Source: Clostridiales bacterium
Lineage (GTDB): Bacteria > Bacillota > Clostridia > Oscillospirales > Ruminococcaceae
Length of the DNA stretch: 6,595 bases
Reading direction: 5' to 3'
NCBI GenBank assembly: GCA_029007575.1
Contig: JAQXIB010000008.1
Location: 1 to 6,595 of the forward strand
The notes under the pieces were generated by a model. It had not been told where the DNA came from. It did no database searches and worked only from the letters and a program-made list of their open reading frames with translations. The position numbers were made by a program, and so were the translations under genes. Shown one piece after another: positions 1-6,393 of this stretch (position 1 is its first letter; every line of letters begins with the position of its first letter).

Positions 1-280
1 CTTTAAGTGTAGATGATTTCCTCGTTCACAATCTCCATCGCACACGCCCGTATGTTATTCATCCTTCCGACCCATTCTAAGGCATTTTCTGCCTTTTACG
101 CTGGCTTTTGCCTTTGCTATCGCCCGTAAGTTGTATTTCAATATTTTTCTCAAATTACTTCCTTATGTGGTGTTAGCATTAGACAACCTTGTTTTTGCAT
201 TTATACATTCACCTTTTACCGCAATATTTTTGATGATAAGAAATCAGCATACCATAAAAGGGAATCCAATTGACCGGTTA
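1..280. other. Non-coding or unassigned left edge
   Basis: No recognisable gene lies here. The region is AT-richer than the coding parts and follows the ferredoxin stop codon, which is doubled (TAA TAA) on the minus strand. On the minus strand three tiny frames follow each other with overlaps: 200-150 (16 codons, ATG), 153-55 (32 codons, TTG) and 62-3 (19 codons, ATG). Each has a modest Shine-Dalgarno-like stretch, but none resembles a known protein and together they could be chance or a decayed gene. Two small inverted repeats are present: AAGGCA/TGCCTT at 79-95 and GGC-TTTT-GCC at 103-112. No good intrinsic terminator for the ferredoxin transcript is visible. Confidence 0.4.
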
Positions 281-454
281 TTAGTCCTCCGGATTCGGAG
301 CACCAACCGGACAAACACCGGCGCAAGCACCACATTCGATGCAGGTATCCGGATCAATTACGTATTTGCCATCGCCTTCTTTGATCGCGTCAACAGGACA
401 TTCAGCTTGGCAAGCACCGCAGCTGATGCAATCGTCATTAATACAATAAGCCAT
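281..454 (-). CDS. 2[4Fe-4S] ferredoxin, clostridial type
   Basis: A small soluble cytoplasmic electron carrier of 57 residues that should hold two [4Fe-4S] clusters. It would pass low-potential electrons between oxidoreductases such as pyruvate:ferredoxin oxidoreductase or hydrogenase; those partners are family knowledge and are not seen here. Both halves carry the motif C-x2-C-x2-C-x3-C-P: C9, C12, C15, C19 and C38, C41, C44, C48, each with the typical CxxCGAC core. Length matches the 55-60 residue clostridial ferredoxins. The open frame extends upstream to 520, but the ATG at 454 is chosen because it follows a very strong Shine-Dalgarno and gives the usual N-terminus; the ATG at 520 falls almost at the predicted transcription start. 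The gene has its own promoter (523-550), so it is probably expressed apart from ricT, 223 nt upstream. Confidence 0.96.
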   Translation of the reverse strand: MAYCINDDCISCGACQAECPVDAIKEGDGKYVIDPDTCIECGACAGVCPVGAPNPED

Positions 455-461
455 TGATATA

Positions 462-470
462 CACCTCCTT
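462..470 (-). promoter_or_regulatory. Ribosome binding site of the ferredoxin gene
   Basis: On the minus strand AAGGAGGTG precedes the ATG at 454 by seven bases. It is close to a perfect anti-16S match and decides the start codon against the longer open frame. This is the strongest ribosome binding site in the window, as expected for an abundant electron carrier. Confidence 0.9.
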
Positions 471-522
471 AACAGCGATACGATTATATTATCTGTTCCA
501 TAAAAATAACCGTTATGCATTC

Positions 523-550
523 ATTTTACCACATAAATCTTATTTTTCAA
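523..550 (-). promoter_or_regulatory. Sigma-A-type promoter of the ferredoxin gene
   Basis: On the minus strand a -35 box TTGAAA (550-545) and a -10 box TAAAAT (528-523) are separated by 16 bp. A TG dinucleotide sits one base before the -10 box (TGGTAAAAT), making it an extended -10. Transcription would start near 516, giving a leader of about 60 nt before the ATG at 454. The surroundings are AT-rich. I see no obvious operator. Confidence 0.75.
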
Positions 551-677
551 GACCTTTTCTCAAAACAAATTATAAACAATATAAATTTATACCGTTCTGG
601 CCTGCAAGCAGGAAAAGAAAAGATCGTCAAAGCGGAAATATATGCGTGTTTTTCCACTGGCATGCGGCCGGCGTGTT

Positions 678-1547
678 TTAATTGTCCTCTAATTCGGATA
701 AGGCTTTGATCTCGTCTTTTTCTACCCGAATCACCGCGTCTTTGATGACCTTCAGTTCCTTTTTGTTATAGATGCGGGGGGCAGCGTCGGGATTTTTGTC
801 CAGCCGCACTTTGATCATTCCGGTCAGCAAATTGGAATCGATCACCTGTCCTTTTCCGTCGGGCGAATTGACGATGGCGCCGACTTTAGGGGTGATCTTC
901 AGCAATTGCTCATAGACATCCTGCTCATATTTCAGGCAGCACATCAGCCTGCCGCAGGTGCCGGATATTTTGGTGGGGTTGAGGGACAGCGATTGTTCCT
1001 TTGCCATTTTAATGGATACCGGCTGAAATTCTCCCAAAAAAGTGGAGCAGCAAAACGGTCTGCCGCAGATGCCCAATCCGCCCAGCATTTTAGACTCGTC
1101 CCGCACCCCGATTTGGCGCAGTTCGATTCGGGTGCGGAAAATCGCCGCCAGATCCTTGACCAGTTCGCGGAAATCCACCCTTCCGTCTGCTGTGAAGTAG
1201 AAAAGGATTTTGTTGTTGTCAAAGGTATATTCTACATCCACCAGCTTCATATCCAGCTTGTGCTCATTGATTTTCTGCTGGCAGATTTCCAATGCTTCCT
1301 GCTCTTTTTTCTTGTTTTCGGTGATCTTCTGTAAATCTTCCCGGGTAGCGATACGGATCACTTTCTTCAGCGGTGATACGATCTCGCTGTCCTCTACGAT
1401 CCGATTGGATAACGCTACCTCTCCGCATTCCACGCCGCGCGCGGTTTCCACAATCACCCGTTGGCCGTTGTTGATTTGTTTGCCGTCGGGATCAAAATAA
1501 TAGATTTTGCCGACATTTTTAAAGCGAACTCCTATAATTTCCGCCAT
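678..1547 (-). CDS. ricT: RicT/YaaT, PSP1-domain protein of the Ric (RicA-RicF-RicT) complex
   Basis: Cytoplasmic protein of 289 residues. In Bacillus subtilis RicT works with RicA and RicF in an iron-sulfur complex needed for RNase Y-dependent mRNA maturation, and it affects sporulation, competence and biofilm formation. The N-terminus (IGVRFKNVGKIYYFDPDG, residues 5-22) is the family signature. The PSP1 domain covers roughly residues 60-150. Two paired cysteine motifs follow, CGRPFCC (C161, C166, C167) and CGRLMCC (C198, C203, C204), which fit the family's cluster-binding cysteines. The tail from about 270 is charged. The frame is open up to a GTG at 1610, but the ATG at 1547 aligns with the family start; its ribosome binding site is weak (GGAAA, 11 nt upstream), and an ATG at 1559 is the alternative. 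holB lies 91 nt upstream, the conserved holB-ricT order. ricA and ricF are not in the window. No clear terminator follows. Confidence 0.95.
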   Translation of the reverse strand: MAEIIGVRFKNVGKIYYFDPDGKQINNGQRVIVETARGVECGEVALSNRIVEDSEIVSPLKKVIRIATREDLQKITENKKKEQEALEICQQKINEHKLDMKLVDVEYTFDNNKILFYFTADGRVDFRELVKDLAAIFRTRIELRQIGVRDESKMLGGLGICGRPFCCSTFLGEFQPVSIKMAKEQSLSLNPTKISGTCGRLMCCLKYEQDVYEQLLKITPKVGAIVNSPDGKGQVIDSNLLTGMIKVRLDKNPDAAPRIYNKKELKVIKDAVIRVEKDEIKALSELEDN

Positions 1548-1638
1548 ATTTATAATCATTTCCGTTTTCTTTCCGAATGTGCGAATCCCGAAAGAAAAGA
1601 AATGCGCCACACCTCTTTTCCATCAATATGATAAGCGA

Positions 1639-2619
1639 TTATTTTTCTGTTATGTCCTTTATTTTACCGCCTAACGCCAGTAGGGTAAGCGGGATATTTC
1701 CGTTAAAATCGAGTTGTTTTTTTATTTGGGCAAAAAGCTCATTGAGCTGAATGCCTTGCGACACCGTAATACAATGCGTCAGCTTTTCCGCTTCGGCAGG
1801 GAACGAACTGATCAGATCGGTTTCTCCTGCTTTTAAGACAACGGCATCCCGCACCGTTTCGGTCAGACAGTCCAGCAGGCCGTAAATTTCCGGCTTCTTT
1901 CCCTCATATGCCGATAATGCTTTGATTAAGGCATACTCATTTCCGGATATGATTGCTGTCAGCACCGCTAGGCGTCGTTCGGTTTCTGCCTGATAGGCCG
2001 TATCGGTCGCCGCGTCCAGCGCCAGCCCGATGTTGCCGTGAAAACGCGCCGACAATTCCTCTGCAAGCGGCTGTGCGACGCCTGCATCCACCAGTGCTGC
2101 CAAGCACTCTTCCTCGGTTATCGGAGATAAAGCAATCGGCACGCAGCGGGAAATTACTGTGGACGGGATTTTCATACGATTTCGGCAGGTGATAAAGAAC
2201 ACGGTGTCCTCCGGCGGCTCTTCCAACATTTTCAGCAGCGCGTTCTGTGCCTCCGCAGTCATATCTTCTGCCCGGCATAAAATATAAACCTTGTAATCGC
2301 CGTCATTCGGGCGGGTATATACGCTTTCTTTGATGTCGCGTACCATTTTGACATGAAAACTGTTTTTCTTGCTGTCGGACAAATAAAGGTGCAGATCAGG
2401 ATGAATCAACCGTTCGGTTTTGTAACAGGCGGCACATTGAAGGCAAGGCTTGTCTCCCGTGCCGCGGCAGAGAATCGCCGAGGCAAACAAAAGCGCAAAC
2501 GCCGTTTTGCCGACGCCGTCTTCTCCTTCGATCAGATAGGCATGACACAAACGCCCACCTTGTATTGCTGCAGTGAGCGTTTGCTTAGCTCTTATATTTC
2601 CGTAAAATTTCTTTGCCAT
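1639..2619 (-). CDS. holB: DNA polymerase III subunit delta' (clamp loader)
   Basis: A 326-residue AAA+ subunit of the clamp loader, which opens the beta sliding clamp and loads it on primed DNA at the replication fork. The start matches the family (FYGNIRAKQTL...GGRLCHAYLIEG). A Walker A motif GEDGVGKT covers 32-39 with K38 intact. A zinc module of four cysteines (C51, C59, C62, C65) interrupts the AAA+ fold as usual. AQNALLKMLEEPP (124-136) and the SRC motif (157-159) are classic for delta'. The Walker B region reads VYILCRAEDM and lacks the usual acidic pair, in line with delta' being a weak or non-ATPase. The C-terminal third is the collar domain. The ATG at 2619 is fixed by an in-frame TGA two codons upstream and by homology, but has no recognisable ribosome binding site. 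Neighbours: darA 89 nt upstream, ricT downstream. No yaaR lies between darA and holB. Confidence 0.95.
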   Translation of the reverse strand: MAKKFYGNIRAKQTLTAAIQGGRLCHAYLIEGEDGVGKTAFALLFASAILCRGTGDKPCLQCAACYKTERLIHPDLHLYLSDSKKNSFHVKMVRDIKESVYTRPNDGDYKVYILCRAEDMTAEAQNALLKMLEEPPEDTVFFITCRNRMKIPSTVISRCVPIALSPITEEECLAALVDAGVAQPLAEELSARFHGNIGLALDAATDTAYQAETERRLAVLTAIISGNEYALIKALSAYEGKKPEIYGLLDCLTETVRDAVVLKAGETDLISSFPAEAEKLTHCITVSQGIQLNELFAQIKKQLDFNGNIPLTLLALGGKIKDITEK

Positions 2620-2708
2620 AAATCAGGCTGTAAATCGCCGGCAGATAAGCAAACGCCGCCGATGATACACTCCTTTTTCCGTGATAGAACAGGATCAGCG
2701 TTTTCGGG

Positions 2709-3032
2709 TCAAATTTTTTCAAATCGTTCAATATTGGTCACAAACACCGTCGCGCCGCCGACTGAAACCTCAACCGGAAACGCGCTGTACGCACCGACGC
2801 CGTATGCCGTGGAGGTAGGAACCATCTGACTTCTGCGCTTGCTGTATTTTGTAATGATATCAATTACCTTGTCAACATTTTCATCCTCGGTCGCCACCAT
2901 AAAAGTGGTGTTCCCCGCCATTAAGAATCCGCCGGTGGAAGCGAGCTTTGTCACAAAAAATCCCGCTTTCGTTAAAGAAGAGGAAACCATGGAGCTGTCA
3001 TCGTTACTCACAATCGCATAAATCAGTTTCAT
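2709..3032 (-). CDS. darA: Cyclic-di-AMP receptor DarA/PstA (YaaQ), PII-like
   Basis: A 107-residue PII-like signalling protein that forms trimers and binds the second messenger c-di-AMP; its targets are not settled in the family. The N-terminus MKLIYAIVSNDDSS is the first beta strand and loop. The signature TKLASTGGFLMAGNTTFMVA (28-47) carries T28, G35, F36 and N41, which match positions I recall as nucleotide-contacting in PstA structures. Family members are about 109 residues, so it is complete. The frame is open past this ATG to a GTG at 3089 and beyond; 3032 is preferred because it matches the family start. Its ribosome binding site is weak (GCGGAA just upstream). A 30-codon frame starting at 3121 ends in TGA overlapping this ATG (ATGA), so translational coupling is possible. 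The usual neighbour tmk is missing upstream. Confidence 0.95.
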   Translation of the reverse strand: MKLIYAIVSNDDSSMVSSSLTKAGFFVTKLASTGGFLMAGNTTFMVATEDENVDKVIDIITKYSKRRSQMVPTSTAYGVGAYSAFPVEVSVGGATVFVTNIERFEKI

Positions 3033-3140
3033 AAATTCCGCACAGGTTTTTGCCCCGATCCTGAGAGCAAAAATATCCTGTGTCTGCACCCCGCTTTCTG
3101 TAATTTGAATAGAAATCCCATAAAGCTTATCTTTACAAAT

Positions 3141-4463
3141 TTATTTTACCACTTTTACCATAAAAAAGCCACTGTTTTTTAAAATATTTTCCACTTGATT
3201 GTTGATTTTCTCTCCCGGAATTACAATCGGTACCCCGGGAGGACAGGAAATCGCCGTTTGAGCAGCGATTCTGCCGGCTGCGGTTTGGACAGGGACCGAT
3301 TCGGAAAGAGAAAAAGCCGCATCGCGCGGGGATAGGATTACTTCGGGCAGCTCATAGGAAAACGGTACCGAAGCAGTCGGACGTACATCGATTTGCATGA
3401 TCGCAGCATCCAATCGTTCCCAGTCTGTTGATGTATTGAAAGGGGAAGCCATGAACACGCTGTATCCGCCGCCGACATATTCCGGCTCGATGAAGTGCGA
3501 ACGAAAATAAGCGCCTGCTTGCTCATCCGTATAGCCGATCGCCCCGGTGGCTACGCTCAGCCGAAACGGTTCACAGCGTCCGTCAATGATCGGAATGCTC
3601 CTGTTCCGGCACTGTTCTTTCAAATGACGGATCTGCCGGGCAGTTTGGGCATATGCCGCTTTGCCCTCTTTTTCCAGCCAGTCCATACAAAGCTCGATCG
3701 AAAGCATGATCAGATAGGACGGGCTGGTGCTGCCGAACAACGACATCTTTTCTTTGATGGCCTCCGCCGAAAAACGTTCGGACAGGTGCAGGAAAGCGCC
3801 GCCCGTAAATACCGGAAGTGTTTTATGCGCGCTGTCACAGCAGAGGTTGGCACCCAACGCCATAGGGTGTTGATGCTCGGACGTCACCAGCGCCGCGCCG
3901 TGCGCGTTGTCTACCAAAAGGAGAATACCGTTGCGCCGGCAGATTTCGGCGATGGAGGCGATATCTGCCATTCTGCCGAGATAATCGGGTGAAGTCAGAT
4001 AGACCGCTTTGGCATGCGGGAAAGCAGCAATTGCCTCGACAATCTGTGCCGGTTCCACAGTGCCGCTCACACCGGCAGTGTCGGAATATTCCGGGAATAT
4101 CCAGTGCGGCGTAATGCCCAGTAAAATACAACTGTTGATAAACGAGACATGGGCGTTGCGTACCGCAATGATCTCGTCGCCGGGATGTAATACCGCGGCA
4201 AGCATGGTTTGGATGCAAAGGGTACAACCGCCGGCGCTGATGATCGTGTCCGAAGCACCGTAAAAATCGGCAATTTGACGTTCCAGACTGCGGATCACCC
4301 CTTTTGCCTGATAAAGGCAGTCGGCTCCTGCGATTTCGGTGATATCAAATCGCTGCATATCGGTCAGCCGGAGTGACGGAAAATTTCCCTTATGTCCCGG
4401 CATATGAAAGCGGGACCATCCGTCCCGATGATATTGATTCATAAAATCAAAAAGCTGTGTCAT
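3141..4463 (-). CDS. PLP-dependent Orn/Lys/Arg decarboxylase family protein (YaaO-like)
   Basis: A cytoplasmic fold-type I PLP enzyme of 440 residues, predicted to decarboxylate a basic amino acid (arginine, lysine or ornithine) to a polyamine precursor; the true substrate cannot be told from sequence. The family N-terminal motif RFHMPGHKG ends at residue 26. SAGGCT near 76-81 should bind the cofactor phosphate. VDNAHGAAL has D185 for the pyridine nitrogen and H188 stacking on the ring. SAHKTLPVFTGG carries the Schiff-base lysine K214. The C-terminal CPPGVPIVIPGE is typical of the family's small domain. The frame runs up to 4544, but ATG 4463 has GGAAAGG at 4474-4480 with 10 nt spacing, while ATG 4472 would be too close to it. 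At 440 residues it is shorter than B. subtilis YaaO (about 480) but keeps every motif. It heads the darA-holB-ricT cluster in the same order as B. subtilis yaaO. Confidence 0.92.
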   Translation of the reverse strand: MTQLFDFMNQYHRDGWSRFHMPGHKGNFPSLRLTDMQRFDITEIAGADCLYQAKGVIRSLERQIADFYGASDTIISAGGCTLCIQTMLAAVLHPGDEIIAVRNAHVSFINSCILLGITPHWIFPEYSDTAGVSGTVEPAQIVEAIAAFPHAKAVYLTSPDYLGRMADIASIAEICRRNGILLLVDNAHGAALVTSEHQHPMALGANLCCDSAHKTLPVFTGGAFLHLSERFSAEAIKEKMSLFGSTSPSYLIMLSIELCMDWLEKEGKAAYAQTARQIRHLKEQCRNRSIPIIDGRCEPFRLSVATGAIGYTDEQAGAYFRSHFIEPEYVGGGYSVFMASPFNTSTDWERLDAAIMQIDVRPTASVPFSYELPEVILSPRDAAFSLSESVPVQTAAGRIAAQTAISCPPGVPIVIPGEKINNQVENILKNSGFFMVKVVK

Positions 4464-4491
4464 GATGACCATACCTTTCCGAATCGTGCAG

Positions 4492-4519
4492 ATGATATTG
4501 TGTTTGGCAGTGATGTAAG
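4492..4519 (-). promoter_or_regulatory. Candidate promoter of the decarboxylase-darA-holB-ricT cluster
   Basis: On the minus strand CTTACA (4519-4514) and TATCAT (4497-4492) are 16 bp apart, matching 4 of 6 and 5 of 6 sigma-A consensus bases. Transcription would begin near 4485, about 20 nt before the decarboxylase start. The preceding symporter gene ends 95 nt upstream on the same strand, so read-through is equally possible. The match is moderate and could be chance. Confidence 0.3.
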
Positions 4520-4546
4520 CATGATCTCGGCTGACGCCCATCATGC
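4519..4546. repeat. Inverted repeat between symporter and decarboxylase genes
   Basis: Perfect 7-bp arms, GCATGAT (4519-4525) and ATCATGC (4540-4546), flank a spacer that itself contains GGC-TGAC-GCC (4529-4538). As RNA it folds into a two-part hairpin with an asymmetric internal loop. It is not followed by a T-run on the minus strand, so it is a poor intrinsic terminator for the symporter gene. It abuts the candidate -35 box of the decarboxylase promoter, so it could also be a protein-binding operator. Function is inferred only. Confidence 0.45.
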
Positions 4547-4558
4547 TATTTAATCATA

Positions 4559-5935
4559 TCATAGTTTTTCTTTTTTTTCTACTTTTGTTTGCGCCAACTT
4601 TTTTTCACGTCGGTAGTTGTCCGTTTGCCTGAATATGATAGGACTCAGCATCAGCAGTGCGGTTACATTAGGCAGAAACATCAGCAGGTTTAAGCTGTCG
4701 GAGGCTGCCCAAACCAAATCCAGATTAGCGGTGGCACCGGCGATGATTGCCGCAAAGAAAGCCAACTGATAAATGCGGGTGGTCTGGGGCTTTGCCGACA
4801 AATACTGTAAACAGCAAACGCCGTAATAATACCATCCGAGCATAGATGCAAGCGCGAAAAAGGCAGTGCTTACCGCAATAAATCCGGAGGCATATTTCCC
4901 GATTACCGCAGAAAATGCCGCAGTGGTCAGTGCCGCTCCGTTCAATCCGCTGTCCCACAGCCCCGAGGTCAGAATTACCAAAGCGGTCAGCGTACACATC
5001 ACCACGGTGTCAAAAAACACCTCAAAAATCCCCCACATTCCCTGTTGAACCGGGCTTTCCGCGGCGGCGCTGCCGTGAGCGATCGGCGCAGAGCCGAGTC
5101 CTGCCTCATTGGTAAAGATCCCGCGGGATACGCCGAATCGAACGGCGTTGGCAAAAGTATATCCCAGCACACCGCCTGCTGCCGAACGAAATCGGAACGC
5201 CGAATGGAAAATCGTACAGAAAGCGGCCGGGAGCCGGCGGTAATTTACGCCGATGACGAACAGGCAGGCTCCCAGATAAAAAAGCGCCATAAACGGTACC
5301 AGCTTTTCACATATTTTTGCAATCTGACTGACACCGCCGAATGCCGCCAGGGCGACAATCACTGCCAGAATCACTCCGATGATATTTTTGTTCCAGTGAA
5401 ACGCACTTTCCAGTGCGTCGGATACCGAATTGGACTGTACCATATTACCGACACCGAAAGAAGCGAATACGCAGATTCCTGCAAACAATATCCCGAGCTT
5501 CGGCATTCCCAAGCCGTTTTTCATATAATACATCGGTCCGCCCCGCAGTTGTCCGTCTTTGTTTTTCACCTGAAATTCGACCGCCAGCAAGACTTCCGCA
5601 TATTTTGTAATCATGCCTAAAAATGCGGTGATTACCATCCAGAAAACAGCACCTGGCCCTCCGCTGACAATTGCGGTTGCAACGCCGACGATGTTGCCGG
5701 TTCCGAGTGTGCCTGCCAAGGCGGTGGAAACCGCTTGAAAAGGGGTGATACCGCTTTTTTTGTCTTTTTTTCCGCTTTTGGCAAACAGGCGTATCACTGT
5801 TTCTTTCAGCGTATCTCCGAAATGCAGAAATTGAAAAAAACCGGTCCCAATGGACAAATAGATGCCCGCCGCCAGTAAAAGCAACAGCATCAGCGGGCTT
5901 CCCGCACGATTTACTTTTTCTAAAAAACCCAGCAT
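4559..5935 (-). CDS. AGCS-family sodium:alanine/glycine symporter
   Basis: An inner-membrane transporter of 458 residues that takes up alanine and/or glycine with sodium (AlsT/DagA/AgcS family). It is mostly hydrophobic with about ten to eleven membrane segments, the first at roughly 14-35. Family motifs are intact: TALAGTLGTGNIVGVATAI (71-89), GGPGAVFWM (92-100), RGGPMYYM (131-138), RGIFTNEAGLGSAPIAH (271-287) and EVFFDTVVMCT (305-315). A lysine-rich cytoplasmic stretch (54-61) precedes the first motif. The frame is open to 6058, but ATG 5935 has AAAGGA (5944-5949) at 8 nt spacing and gives the usual N-terminus; the extra 41 residues of the longer form are polar and unlike the family. I see no riboswitch upstream. 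The only promoter-like pair, TTAAAA and TAAAAT at 6115-6086 with an 18-bp spacer, is weak. Substrate (alanine versus glycine) is undecided. Confidence 0.93.
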   Translation of the reverse strand: MLGFLEKVNRAGSPLMLLLLLAAGIYLSIGTGFFQFLHFGDTLKETVIRLFAKSGKKDKKSGITPFQAVSTALAGTLGTGNIVGVATAIVSGGPGAVFWMVITAFLGMITKYAEVLLAVEFQVKNKDGQLRGGPMYYMKNGLGMPKLGILFAGICVFASFGVGNMVQSNSVSDALESAFHWNKNIIGVILAVIVALAAFGGVSQIAKICEKLVPFMALFYLGACLFVIGVNYRRLPAAFCTIFHSAFRFRSAAGGVLGYTFANAVRFGVSRGIFTNEAGLGSAPIAHGSAAAESPVQQGMWGIFEVFFDTVVMCTLTALVILTSGLWDSGLNGAALTTAAFSAVIGKYASGFIAVSTAFFALASMLGWYYYGVCCLQYLSAKPQTTRIYQLAFFAAIIAGATANLDLVWAASDSLNLLMFLPNVTALLMLSPIIFRQTDNYRREKKLAQTKVEKKEKL

Positions 5936-6175
5936 AATTACAGTCCTTTCGGTTTTGTTCCTTTGAGTACCGTTACATATATATGCAAGGACAGTTGCTT
6001 TTATTTGAAGGGAGACACTTGACAGGTCGGAGTATGATGATTCCCGTACCGTTTCCATGCTGAGATTTTTCGGCGCAAAAGAAGCATTTTATTGAAATAG
6101 CTCCACAACTTTTAATTTGGGGAGATTTCCCAAAGAAACTCCTAAAGAAACTATTCGGTATTTTTTAAAAAAATC

Positions 6176-6204
6176 TTGATTTTCTTTTTAATCTATGATA
6201 CAAT
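6176..6204 (+). promoter_or_regulatory. Sigma-A promoter of the tRNA-Ala transcription unit
   Basis: TTGATT (6176-6181) and TACAAT (6199-6204) are separated by exactly 17 bp, each box one base off consensus, in a T-rich setting. Transcription should start near 6211, only about five bases before the first 89-bp repeat. The repeats would therefore form the 5' leader of the tRNA precursor. Downstream are no other promoters as good, so the tRNA is probably expressed from here. Confidence 0.8.
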
Positions 6205-6215
6205 ATTCATTGTTT

Positions 6216-6393
6216 GAGGACGTAGCGCAGTTGGGAGCGCAACTGAATCGGTTACACACCCCGATGTTGCAAAAATAGAATCAGTTAAAATGTGTTTCTC
6301 ATATGGGCCTGTAGCGCAGTTGGGAGCGCAACTCACTTGGTTACACACCCCGATTTTGTAAAAATTGAATCAGTTAAAATGTGTTTCTCACAT
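6216..6393 (+). repeat. Two 89-bp tandem repeats carrying the 5' part of tRNA-Ala
   Basis: Unit 1 is 6216-6304 and unit 2 is 6305-6393; by my alignment they match at 78 of 89 positions with no gaps. The box GTAGCGCAGTTGGGAGCG recurs at 6222, 6311 and, inside the real tRNA, at 6400, so the 89-nt period runs into the tRNA gene itself. Unit 2 also repeats the tRNA acceptor 5' strand GGGCCTG exactly; unit 1 has GAGGACG instead. After the D-arm the units leave the tRNA sequence: both contain GGTTACACACCCCGAT, then an A-rich stretch, then a small hairpin ATGTG-TTTCT-CAYAT. Neither has an anticodon arm, T-arm or CCA end, so they are not tRNA genes. They lie between the promoter and tRNA-Ala and should be transcribed. 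They may be decayed tRNA duplications or a structured leader. Confidence 0.85.

Noticed and set aside
131..457. A 108-codon plus-strand frame overlapping the ferredoxin gene
   Set aside because: It is the antisense shadow of a ferredoxin with all eight cluster cysteines, a strong ribosome binding site and a promoter.
5045..5620. A 191-codon plus-strand frame inside the symporter gene
   Set aside because: It is antisense to well-conserved AGCS motifs, shows no family resemblance and has no convincing ribosome binding site.
6116..6134. TTTGGG/CCCAAA inverted repeat as a terminator
   Set aside because: The stem is only 6 bp and no T-run follows on either strand.
5936..6175. Glycine riboswitch or T-box upstream of the symporter gene
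   Set aside because: I could not find the conserved cores of either class in the minus-strand leader, and no terminator hairpin precedes the start.
6216..6393. Two additional tRNA genes
   Set aside because: Each unit has an acceptor 5' strand and D-arm but no anticodon arm of the right geometry, no T-arm and no CCA end; GGTTACACACC does not form a 5-bp stem with a 7-nt loop.
6216..6393. CRISPR array
   Set aside because: The period is 89 nt with nearly the whole unit repeated; there are no unique spacers of regular length between short repeats.
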